29,682 bases of DNA from a virus: IMG/VR virus record IMGVR_UViG_3300039050_000075, positions 1-29,682 of that record; one strand, 5' to 3'. Positions 24,758 to 29,682 of this stretch are shown one piece after another. A program made the translations under genes and the position numbers. The first letter of the stretch is position 1. Each line of letters starts with the position of its first letter. Under the pieces are notes generated by a model that did no database searches, was not told the DNA's origin, and saw nothing but the letters and a program-made list of their open reading frames with translations.

Positions 24758-24882
24758 TGGAAAAGCCTAATAAAAAACGTAATCCTTTTGCAAAGCAATT
24801 AAGACATTGGCGATATAGAATTATTAAAAGTAAAAAAAAATATCAACGAAAAAATAGAGATAACTCTATAGAATTAAGTTAG
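24757..24882 (+). CDS. Very small basic protein at the end of the plus operon
   Basis: The 41-residue frame begins at an ATG overlapping the preceding stop (TAATG). The product, starting MEKPNKKRNPFAKQLRHWRY, is about 40 percent Lys and Arg. 'RNPFAKxLR...R...KSKKKYxRK' is a pattern common in tiny proteins of marine phages, so the gene is likely real. The function is unknown; nucleic acid binding is suggested by charge. An A9 run at 24832-24840 lies in the Lys-rich part. It overlaps the convergent oxygenase gene tail to tail by 17 bases. Confidence 0.65.
   Translation: MEKPNKKRNPFAKQLRHWRYRIIKSKKKYQRKNRDNSIELS
24849..24869 (-). terminator. Weak intrinsic terminator of the minus-strand operon
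   Basis: Read on the minus strand, ATAGAG, loop TTAT, CTCTAT is followed directly by a run of T (plus-strand A49-A53 of 248xx). The hairpin begins within the stop codon of the 2OG oxygenase gene. Six pairs with only two G-C make it weak, but the position at the end of the operon is exact. Confidence 0.45.
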
Positions 24883-25546
24883 AAGGTTTTGGTTCTTCCT
24901 CTTTTGGTTTACCAAATACATTAAAACTAAATGATCTACGTTCACCTTTAGTTCTAAAAGGATATACCATGTGGTACATCCACCAAGGAAAGATATAATA
25001 ATCTCCAACCTTTGGTCTAATTCTAACTGTATTGTTGGAGAACAGGTGGACTTGTCCAAATTGCATTTCTATACTACCTGCAGATGGATAATGATCGTTA
25101 TCTTCTTTTTTCCATTCTTCTTCAATACCTTCAGGAAGTTTAAGATAACCTACACAAGATATATGACAATTAGTATGGTAATGAGCTGGGTTAAAATCTC
25201 CAGCAAATGTACGAACGTACCATCCTGATTTAAATACTATTTTTTGTAATTCTTTATGGTTCTCAGGATGAGCTGCTATATAAGCATCCATTAATTTACC
25301 AAAGTAAGTTCCCCATTTAGCAAATGTTTCAGGTGATATAATTAATTCTTGTTTAACATTACCTACAAGTTCATCAGAAAAATCATGAGTCTTTTTTTTT
25401 ACTTCATGATTCATAAGATGTTCACAATCTTTATTAAAATCATCAATAAGTTCTTGTGGTAATTTACAATGTCCAATAGATGGACCAAATGGTCTATATA
25501 TTTTTAATTCTTTATTATCTTGATTTAAATTGCTATAATGACTCAT
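24866..25546 (-). CDS. 2OG-Fe(II) oxygenase
   Basis: The 226-residue protein fits the 2OG-Fe(II) oxygenase group common in marine phages (PF13759-like). FNPAHYHTNCHISCVGYLKL (about 118-137) supplies the first metal His (H122 or H124) and core strand. YIFPWWMYHMVYPF (about 184-197) supplies the distal His H192. GERRSFSFNVFG (about 201-212) supplies the Arg that binds 2-oxoglutarate. It would hydroxylate a protein, nucleic acid or small substrate; which one cannot be told. The start has AAAGGG upstream. It overlaps DUF3310 by 4 bases and is last in the minus operon. A T9 run lies at 25392-25400. Confidence 0.82.
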   Translation of the reverse strand: MSHYSNLNQDNKELKIYRPFGPSIGHCKLPQELIDDFNKDCEHLMNHEVKKKTHDFSDELVGNVKQELIISPETFAKWGTYFGKLMDAYIAAHPENHKELQKIVFKSGWYVRTFAGDFNPAHYHTNCHISCVGYLKLPEGIEEEWKKEDNDHYPSAGSIEMQFGQVHLFSNNTVRIRPKVGDYYIFPWWMYHMVYPFRTKGERRSFSFNVFGKPKEEEPKPSNLIL

Positions 25547-25782
25547 GAATAATCCCTTTCTATTATCATTTCTAAATAATGGATAGCCTTCTCTATATCT
25601 TTTTTCTTACCCTTCTTTTTGTGTCTGCATATATACTTAATGGCATTACCTTCGGCATATGGTAAGTTATTTTCATTAATAAAATGAGCAGGTTGAATGT
25701 TCATACCTTTGTAATGATCACCATCTACCTGTCTATTTAAACTATCATAAGTAATATCTTTAAATATATTTGTATCAGTCAT
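25543..25782 (-). CDS. DUF3310 protein (nucleotide-kinase-associated family)
   Basis: The 79-residue protein has the DUF3310 signature: VDGDHYKGMNIQPAHFI (about 19-35) and EGNAIKYICRHKKKGKKKDI (about 44-63), then a helix with KAIHYLEMII. The family is widespread in phages, sometimes labelled nucleotide kinase-like, but no activity has been firmly shown. The whole length is the domain. It overlaps its upstream neighbour by 8 bases and the oxygenase by 4 bases. No strong ribosome site is seen, so translational coupling is likely. Confidence 0.88.
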   Translation of the reverse strand: MTDTNIFKDITYDSLNRQVDGDHYKGMNIQPAHFINENNLPYAEGNAIKYICRHKKKGKKKDIEKAIHYLEMIIERDYS

Positions 25783-26086
25783 TGAAGGAAAGCCTATAGT
25801 TTTTATTTTTATGTGGTCTGGATGCTTGGTTTTTTATAACTTTAGTTTGCATATCGGTTAAACTATATATATCAAGTTTCATAGCTTTTGCAAACTTCAT
25901 AGATGCATATTGTGAATTTATATCGGCATAATGACAAATTATTTTAAAGTCATTAGAATTGCTTGAAAGCCAAGCAATAGCCTCTCTTTTATCTATAATT
26001 TTGTATTTATCTAAGCCTTCATACATGGCATCTTCTATTGCTTGAGTAACGATAGCTCTGAACAATTTAAGTTCAGGACTTTTCAT
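25775..26086 (-). CDS. Conserved small phage protein of the early operon
   Basis: The 103-residue protein begins MKSPELKLFRAIVTQAIEDA and has AIAWLSSNSNDFKIICHYAD (about 36-55), a pattern that I associate with a widespread group of phage early proteins ('LFR.VI.QA..D......A..WL.s...DF..vC..A'). Its function is not known. The C-terminus is basic (NQASRPHKNKNYRLSFND). A helical DNA-binding fold is possible but is not shown by any clear motif. It overlaps the upstream gene by 14 bases and the downstream gene by 8 bases. Confidence 0.7.
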   Translation of the reverse strand: MKSPELKLFRAIVTQAIEDAMYEGLDKYKIIDKREAIAWLSSNSNDFKIICHYADINSQYASMKFAKAMKLDIYSLTDMQTKVIKNQASRPHKNKNYRLSFND

Positions 26087-26255
26087 CTATAACTTCATAT
26101 GTCATTCGTTGATCTACAGCATCAACTTCTTGCCAATTTAAAGTTCTTGGATCTATAGCTTTAAGAGTCTTAAGTGCTTCTTTATCATTCTCTGCATTAA
26201 TATATATTTCAGTATACGCAGGTAAAATAACCCATCTCTTAAATTTATAAATCAT
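26073..26255 (-). CDS. Small phage protein with EAL-type helix
   Basis: The 60-residue protein starts MIYKFKRWVILPAYTEIYIN, then has AENDKEALKTLKAIDPRTLN. A beta strand pair followed by an 'A...EAL' helix is a common plan of small phage proteins with a ferredoxin-like half fold, but no family name can be given. The start overlaps the previous stop as ATGA, and the end overlaps the next gene by 14 bases. This tight coupling is the main reason for accepting it. Confidence 0.6.
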   Translation of the reverse strand: MIYKFKRWVILPAYTEIYINAENDKEALKTLKAIDPRTLNWQEVDAVDQRMTYEVIDEKS

Positions 26256-26578
26256 ATATTATTTTTACGTCTACTAGCTTCTAACGTTCTAAATAAATCG
26301 ATAATAATTCCTTCTTTATCTCTTTTGTTTTCAAGTGTGCTCGCTTCAACCTCTGCATCAAATAATTCTTGTATTGCATCTTTATATGTGTCACTTGCGT
26401 AGTATGCTTGTTCTTTAGCAGATATACTTTTATCATTTGAATTACCTGCAATATGGAGAGCTTTCTTTCTCTTAAGAAGCCTATCCAAATACTTAACATT
26501 AGCATTAGCTTTAGCAGAAGTTTCATCTGTACTTGCAAGATACCTCAAGGCATCTTCTAATCGTATTTCTGTAATCAC
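26252..26578 (-). CDS. Conserved helical early protein (GTG start)
   Basis: The 108-residue protein starts at GTG 26578 with an excellent AAGGAGG site 6 bases away. It is wholly helical and charged: YLASTDETSAKANANVKYLD (about 13-32), KEQAYYASDTYKDAIQELFD, then LENKRDKEGIIIDLFRTLEA followed by SRRKNNI. Proteins with 'T....A..k..v..Le...K...A........e..A..s..Y......l..A......L..kR......I..wR.le..rR' are frequent near SSB and recombination genes of marine phages. The function is not known to me. It overlaps the 43-residue gene by 56 bases. Confidence 0.75.
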   Translation of the reverse strand: MITEIRLEDALRYLASTDETSAKANANVKYLDRLLKRKKALHIAGNSNDKSISAKEQAYYASDTYKDAIQELFDAEVEASTLENKRDKEGIIIDLFRTLEASRRKNNI

Positions 26579-26654
26579 TCTTATCCTCCTTCAAATATAA
26601 TTTATATAATCTTAATACCAAATCAGGGTTATTATATGTGTTTATACCCATCAT
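26523..26654 (-). CDS. Tiny helical protein in a gap of the early operon
   Basis: The 43-residue frame (ATG at 26654, alternative at 26651, TGA at 26523-26525) fills the gap between two better-supported genes. The product includes NPDLVLRLYKLYLKEDKSDY (about 9-28) and then RNTIRRCLEVSCKYR, a good amphipathic helical sequence rather than the usual noise of a shadow frame. It lacks a strong ribosome site and overlaps the 108-residue gene by 56 bases, whose own ribosome site lies inside it. Treat as probable but unproven; no family was recognised with certainty. Confidence 0.42.
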   Translation of the reverse strand: MMGINTYNNPDLVLRLYKLYLKEDKSDYRNTIRRCLEVSCKYR

Positions 26655-26662
26655 TTCTAGTT

Positions 26663-26872
26663 CTAATTTGAACAAATACATCCGTAAAAATCACCACTAC
26701 CGTCATTCATAATATATGCATTCCATTCTTCATGATATGTAGTTAGATTTAAACGTAAAATATCACAAAGATCAAAACAATCTACTTCAGTTATTATTTT
26801 TAGATGAGCTGTCATTTGTTTTGTTACTTCTATTAGATAATACATTCCATCGTTTAATATTATCAACTCCAT
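26663..26872 (-). CDS. Small unknown early protein
   Basis: The 69-residue protein begins MELIILNDGMYYLIEVTKQM and ends with a compact acidic part (EEWNAYIMNDGSGDFYGCIC plus SN). It has three Cys near 32, 36 and 65-67 but no standard metal motif. An AAAGGA ribosome site at normal spacing supports the ATG at 26872, which lies 86 bases inside the zinc-ribbon gene in another frame. The function is unknown. Both overlapping frames look genuine, because each has its own ribosome site. Confidence 0.55.
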   Translation of the reverse strand: MELIILNDGMYYLIEVTKQMTAHLKIITEVDCFDLCDILRLNLTTYHEEWNAYIMNDGSGDFYGCICSN

Positions 26873-26969
26873 AACTTATCCTTTTTAGTTCACATTCAGC
26901 ACAAAGATAAAAATCTTTGCTTACTTTTATTATTGCTAAATTTTCACATTGTTTGCATTGGAGGATCAT
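26787..26969 (-). CDS. Zinc-ribbon microprotein with structured start site
   Basis: The 60-residue protein has C5-x-x-C8 (LQCKQCEN) and C23-x-x-C26 (LCAECELKR), a four-Cys zinc ribbon, followed by a polar Asn/Ser/Lys-rich tail (SNRSNKTNDSSSKNNN) that is probably disordered. A GGAGGG ribosome site lies 5 bases before ATG 26969, and both lie in a stable hairpin described separately. Zinc ribbons often bind RNA or DNA, so autoregulation is possible though unproven. It lies 36 bases downstream of the SSB-like gene. It overlaps the next gene by 86 bases. Confidence 0.6.
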   Translation of the reverse strand: MILQCKQCENLAIIKVSKDFYLCAECELKRISYGVDNIKRWNVLSNRSNKTNDSSSKNNN

Positions 26970-26982
26970 AAAGACCCTCCAA
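26958..26982 (-). promoter_or_regulatory. Translation-start hairpin of the zinc-ribbon gene
   Basis: On the minus strand TTGGAGG pairs perfectly with CCTCCAA (7 pairs), and the 11-base loop holds the ATG. The 5' arm contains the ribosome site and the 3' arm is codons 3-4 plus an adjoining base. A competing pairing of the same GAGGG (26975-26979) with CCCTC upstream (plus GAGGG at 26997-27001) is possible. Both states would hide the ribosome site, so this looks like a translational operator. Confidence 0.5.
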
Positions 26983-27005
26983 CGTTTCTAACCATAGAGG
27001 GATGT

Positions 27006-27482
27006 TTAGAATTGATCATCAAAATCGTCAGCTTTTTTTTCATTAGAATTTTTTTTAGCTTCTAATATATCTCTAACGACAAGATCTAAATGCGTATGTG
27101 TTTCAGGTTTTAATTCTTTACCTGAAGATAACCACGCAGATATAAGATTACTCATTGTCAATCTATATTTTTCTTTCCATTGAGCATCTGGATCTTTTGA
27201 TACTGTTGCAGTTGGAGTAGCACCATTAGGTACTGCTACCTCGCCACCAAGTAATTCAACAGAAGTGGCTGTTTGATACCACTTACCATTTTTACTTTGT
27301 CTTGCTGGCTGTGCTGTGATTTTTAATCTTGCACCTTTTTGCCATCCCTCTGCACCTATTGCTTCACCATAAACTGTCATTTCAGTACCATCATCTTTGG
27401 TAATGTAAATACTATATTTACCTCCACCATCTCTTGATGCGAATGAACGTTTATGACTACATTCAAAAGTTTCAGTTTCCAT
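27006..27482 (-). CDS. SSB-like OB-fold protein
   Basis: ATG 27482 has AAGGAG 8 bases upstream, so the longer in-frame start at 27533 is rejected. The 158-residue protein has a beta-rich part at about 20-80 (KYSIYITKDDGTEMTVYG, then GARLKITAQPARQSKNGKWY), which fits an OB fold, a flexible middle (PNGATPTATVSKDPDAQW), and a helical region. It ends in an acidic tip DDFDDQF similar to the C-terminal tails by which SSB proteins bind partners. Single-strand DNA binding during phage replication or recombination is the best call. The RecB-type nuclease lies just upstream. Confidence 0.6.
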   Translation of the reverse strand: METETFECSHKRSFASRDGGGKYSIYITKDDGTEMTVYGEAIGAEGWQKGARLKITAQPARQSKNGKWYQTATSVELLGGEVAVPNGATPTATVSKDPDAQWKEKYRLTMSNLISAWLSSGKELKPETHTHLDLVVRDILEAKKNSNEKKADDFDDQF

Positions 27483-27510
27483 TATCTGTCTCCTTTTGTT
27501 GATTTGTTTT

Positions 27511-27516
27511 ATTATA
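27511..27516 (-). promoter_or_regulatory. Possible -10 box before the SSB-like gene
   Basis: A perfect TATAAT occurs on the minus strand about 30 bases before ATG 27482, in the 64-base gap after the nuclease gene. The -35 region does not resemble TTGACA well. In AT-rich DNA such a box can occur by chance, so this is weak. If real it would allow expression of the SSB-like protein apart from the nuclease. Confidence 0.25.
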
Positions 27517-27546
27517 TTGCCTATTTTTTGCATAACACTATATAGA

Positions 27547-28314
27547 CTATTTTAGGCATTTAGTCCATATATCTTGTGCGAATTCTTCAGCTTCAGGAGT
27601 ACCCTTCCAACGAAAGTTGTCGCATACCAAAGGGAATATGCGTACAACGTCCTCTTTGGTTTTGCATATATCTAGTATATGCTCTATGTGTTTCATGGCA
27701 TTGATAAGTACATTTAACTCATCTCTTTCTACCATATCCACAGCATAATTATCTGTTGGAGAACAATATAATAACATTGTTTCTTTACCAAATAAATCTC
27801 TATATAGGCATTGTTGCCTAACATCAGCAGCCTTTGGATACCATTTAGGATCTACTATGCCACCTTTAGTTTTTAATCGTCTAATATATGCTGTTGCCTT
27901 AGTATCTACTATGACATCTTTGAACTCAAAGTCAGTCTTTCCGACTACATCATATTTTAGACCATATTTATCACCTTTAATCTGTTTTTCATTCTGAAAC
28001 GAGACTATCTCACCAAACTCTGGTAAATTCTCCACAAATTTATGTGCGATTATTCCAGACCATTCACATTCATCATCTACTTGAGAACCTTTACATTCGT
28101 TCACATATTGTTCTCTAGCATATTTTGTGATATCTTGTTCTTTAGTGATTTGGTTTTTTAATGCATGATAAGCAGCATCCTCAGCTGCTAATCCCATCTT
28201 CATTCTTGCATTGGGTTCTGACTCAAAATCAAACAACTCATTGATAATCCAAAATGGTGGGGAATCAATAAACGTATTAGTCTTGGAGGCAGAATGTCTA
28301 TATTCAATTTTCAT
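27547..28314 (-). CDS. RecB-type PD-(D/E)XK nuclease
   Basis: The start at 28314 has a strong AAGGAG site; the extra ten residues of a start at 28344 are unlikely. The 255-residue protein shows the RecB/Cas4-type nuclease core: G41-x-x-x-E45 (MGLAAEDAAYHAL), G125-x-x-D128 (VVGKTDFEF), D137-x-K139 (VIVDTKATA), and the following Q167/Q168-x-x-Y171 motif (DVRQQCLYRDLFG). No Cys cluster for an iron-sulfur centre is evident. It should be a metal-dependent exonuclease or endonuclease in replication or recombination, or in host DNA breakdown. It heads the minus-strand operon that includes the SSB-like gene. Confidence 0.82.
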   Translation of the reverse strand: MKIEYRHSASKTNTFIDSPPFWIINELFDFESEPNARMKMGLAAEDAAYHALKNQITKEQDITKYAREQYVNECKGSQVDDECEWSGIIAHKFVENLPEFGEIVSFQNEKQIKGDKYGLKYDVVGKTDFEFKDVIVDTKATAYIRRLKTKGGIVDPKWYPKAADVRQQCLYRDLFGKETMLLYCSPTDNYAVDMVERDELNVLINAMKHIEHILDICKTKEDVVRIFPLVCDNFRWKGTPEAEEFAQDIWTKCLK

Positions 28315-28626
28315 AATTATCTCCTTATGGTTATTAATATTCAAAAGTTTATTAGTGATACCTATAACATACCTATGAATATGTTAAAAGGTAAAATTAA
28401 TGTAAAAAATAGCGAACAATACAAACTATATAATGTATGTATTTTAATGAGTTGGCTATTACACCCTACGAAAAAGTATGGGTGTAAGAGCACAATAGCT
28501 CGTCTCCATTCATCTAAAATGAATAGAGTTTATAGACTCAATTCTCTTTATCATAACAATATAAAGTTTAAATCTTTAGTTGATAAAGTAATAAAAGATT
28601 ATAAAAGAAACTATGCGTCAGATTGA
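28294..28626 (+). CDS. DnaA domain IV-like small protein
   Basis: The 110-residue protein has IQKFISDTYNIPMNMLKGKI (about 16-35) followed by a helical stretch with YKLYNVCILMSWLLHPTKKY and IARLHSSKMNRV. This resembles the C-terminal DNA-binding domain of DnaA ('I..va..y.i....l.gk.R...n...R...myll......s...Ia......hstV'), without the AAA+ part. ATG 28294 has GGAGG four bases before it; ATG 28327 gives a shorter product beginning MVINIQKF. The first reading overlaps the divergent nuclease start by 21 bases. Likely an origin-binding or regulatory protein; the family match is by eye and needs a profile test. Confidence 0.5.
   Translation: MSIFNFHNYLLMVINIQKFISDTYNIPMNMLKGKINVKNSEQYKLYNVCILMSWLLHPTKKYGCKSTIARLHSSKMNRVYRLNSLYHNNIKFKSLVDKVIKDYKRNYASD
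28459..28487. repeat. Strong inverted repeat inside the DnaA-like gene
   Basis: TTACACCC (28459-28466) pairs with GGGTGTAA (28480-28487). An inner TAC/GTA helix forms with one bulged T and a GAAAAA loop. Eleven pairs are possible in a gene that is otherwise low in G+C. There is no T-tract. It could be a protein-binding site, an origin element or an mRNA structure. Confidence 0.5.
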
Positions 28627-29110
28627 AAAACCTGAATTAATTTCTACCATACGTGATAAGAAAAAAGTATGGTTAAACATTAGAGAATCTAGACTAATGT
28701 ATATGTTTCACCGAAAGCTTATATCTATGGAAGAATATGAAGCAGGTTCACGATATAGACTTATGTGTGAACTTATGGGTGGAGGTACCGGAAACGTTAT
28801 GAAAGAACGTGTTGACGGTTCCAGTACCGACTTTATTACTTCATCTCTTGGAGCTGCGTTAGCAGTTAAAGATTGTGATGAACAAATAGGCAAAATACAC
28901 GCAGAATGCATGAAGTTATTTTGCTGGTTTAATTATGGTATTATAGAAATAGCAGATATTTTAGGCTTGTCAGAACGTAAATGTTCTAATAGAGTCCATG
29001 AAGGTCTTGCTAGACTAGCAATATATTATGGGTACACGAAAGTGCACAACACTATCAGAGGACAAGGAACTAAAAATAAAGGACAAAAAGTACCTAAAGT
29101 GGGTAGCTAG
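28613..29110 (+). CDS. HTH phage regulator (RinA/DUF6456-like)
   Basis: The 165-residue protein ends its ordered part with FNYGIIEIADILGLSERKCS and then NRVHEGLARLAIYYGY, a helix-turn-helix at about 107-141 whose 'L...gLseR...vRv.egLarLA.hYGY' form resembles RinA or DUF6456 regulators. The middle KERVDGSSTDFITSSLGAAL segment and helical N-terminus fit the same group. It probably activates transcription of late or packaging genes, or helps load replication proteins; the two families differ in this. It overlaps the DnaA-like gene by 14 bases and the HNH gene by 83 bases. Confidence 0.65.
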   Translation: MRQIEKPELISTIRDKKKVWLNIRESRLMYMFHRKLISMEEYEAGSRYRLMCELMGGGTGNVMKERVDGSSTDFITSSLGAALAVKDCDEQIGKIHAECMKLFCWFNYGIIEIADILGLSERKCSNRVHEGLARLAIYYGYTKVHNTIRGQGTKNKGQKVPKVGS

Positions 29111-29450
29111 TAATCCTTGTATACTCTGTCAACAAAATGGGTGTAATGCTCACCATATACAATATGCTCAACACAGAGGTATTGGGCAGAAAGTTGGTGA
29201 TCAATTTACTGTTCCATTGTGTGTAAAACATCATAATCAATTACATAATTGTAAGATGTCAGAACGTCAATTTTGGGAAAAAATAGACATTGATCCACTA
29301 CCAATATGTAGTATATTCTACGATCATTACTACAATATGTGGAAAAACAAGAATTTCTTCTATGATGACAGCCAATTATGGATAAAAGTATATAATAAAC
29401 TTGTACCTAAGATACAAAACAGCGTTGATTTTCTACTGCAACCCAAATAG
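29028..29450 (+). CDS. HNH-type nuclease (DUF968/Ref-like)
   Basis: The 140-residue protein carries a zinc pair C31-x-x-C34 (SNPCILCQQNGCNAHHIQYA), the catalytic H42-H43, and PLCVKHHNQLHN (about 63-74) with further Cys and His ligands. YLKWVASNPCILC is typical of DUF968 and related recombination endonucleases (Ref/Rap-like). These nick or cut DNA in phage recombination. No better start was found downstream of ATG 29028 that retains the LKWVASNP segment, so the 83-base overlap with the regulator gene is accepted. The C-terminus (FYDHYYNMWKNKNFFYDD) is family-like. Confidence 0.78.
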   Translation: MGTRKCTTLSEDKELKIKDKKYLKWVASNPCILCQQNGCNAHHIQYAQHRGIGQKVGDQFTVPLCVKHHNQLHNCKMSERQFWEKIDIDPLPICSIFYDHYYNMWKNKNFFYDDSQLWIKVYNKLVPKIQNSVDFLLQPK

Positions 29451-29485
29451 TTATAGTAGTTATCCTCGCCAGAGGTATGTAAATT

Positions 29486-29682
29486 ATGAGCAAAATATTA
29501 AAGTTTCCAAAAGTAAAAAAACCTTACTCTGATAAATTTCTTACTGGAGTAAAGCCTAATGCTATAGGTGATTTTATTAAAGAACAAAATCCTCATTTAT
29601 CAGTAAAAGCTGCAGATGCTATGGCACTTGCTATTATCTATTCAACTTATCTCCAATTAGTATTTGAAGAAGAAGGCAACCA
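29486..29682 (+). CDS. Gene cut by the window end, function unknown
   Basis: An ATG at 29486 opens a frame with no stop before base 29682, so at least 65 residues are encoded. The product begins MSKILKFPKVKKPYSDKFLT and continues with GVKPNAIGDFIKEQNPHLSV, then a helical segment with AMALAIIYSTYLQLVFEEEG. No family was recognised. GAGG at 29472-29475 gives a ribosome site about 10 bases away. It may be an early regulatory or replication gene in line with its neighbours. Confidence 0.6.
   Translation, partial: MSKILKFPKVKKPYSDKFLTGVKPNAIGDFIKEQNPHLSVKAADAMALAIIYSTYLQLVFEEEGN

Noticed and set aside
27483-27533. Longer start of the SSB-like protein
   Set aside because: The extension contains the ribosome site AAGGAG for ATG 27482 and a TATAAT box, so it is probably leader sequence.
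28315-28344. Longer start of the RecB-type nuclease
   Set aside because: The extension contains the AAGGAG site serving ATG 28314 and no conserved residues.
28429-28434. TATAAT on the plus strand inside the DnaA-like gene
   Set aside because: No suitable -35 box lies 16-18 bases upstream; in AT-rich DNA this hexamer is expected often.
1-29682. tRNA genes, CRISPR arrays, IS elements, integrase or att sites
   Set aside because: No clover-leaf candidates, direct repeat arrays, transposase or recombinase motifs were seen, and no gap is long enough to hide them.

Overview
This window looks like part of a tailed phage genome of the podovirus type from a strongly AT-rich, probably marine, bacterial host. 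The evidence is a P22-type portal, a coat of the DUF5309/SU10 family, a short-tail adaptor and nozzle pair, a set of ejection-type proteins, lectin-like tail genes, and several small families familiar from marine pelagiphages and cyanophages. The host (perhaps a SAR11-like alphaproteobacterium) is inferred only from base composition and gene content. No integrase, tRNA, IS element or CRISPR array was seen. No DNA polymerase or RNA polymerase gene lies inside the window.

Layout, left to right. Bases 1-111 are the C-terminus of the large terminase. Bases 108-7943 (+) form the head and tail-connector module: portal, scaffold, coat, small head proteins, adaptor and nozzle. Bases 7943-14763 (+) are the host-recognition module: a long fibre, a chaperone-like protein, a LamG/SPRY-type protein, its split-off DUF7483-like partner, a second short fibre ending in the same domain as the long one, and a GNAT-like gene. 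Bases 14767-21663 (+) are virion-interior or DNA-ejection genes, including a 32-residue membrane microprotein and a 1085-residue protein. Bases 21666-24882 (+) hold short, tightly overlapping genes with the best lysis candidates (XhlA-like, lysozyme-like, holin-like and spanin-like proteins) plus a metallophosphatase.

The minus strand from 28314 down to 24866 carries a compact early-type operon. It encodes a RecB-type nuclease, an SSB-like OB-fold protein, a zinc-ribbon microprotein whose start site lies in a hairpin, several small phage proteins, a DUF3310 protein and a 2OG-Fe(II) oxygenase. It ends in a weak intrinsic terminator. From 28294 rightward (+) are a small protein resembling DnaA domain IV, an HTH regulator, a DUF968-like HNH nuclease and a gene cut by the window end.

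Most genes touch or overlap by 1-14 bases, and no gap exceeds about 105 bases, so both strands appear to be transcribed as long operons with translational coupling. Several small genes below about 60 codons fit exactly into gaps and are listed here (7943, 15525, 23230, 24757, and 26523 on the minus strand). Most function calls rest on motif recognition by eye, with no database search.
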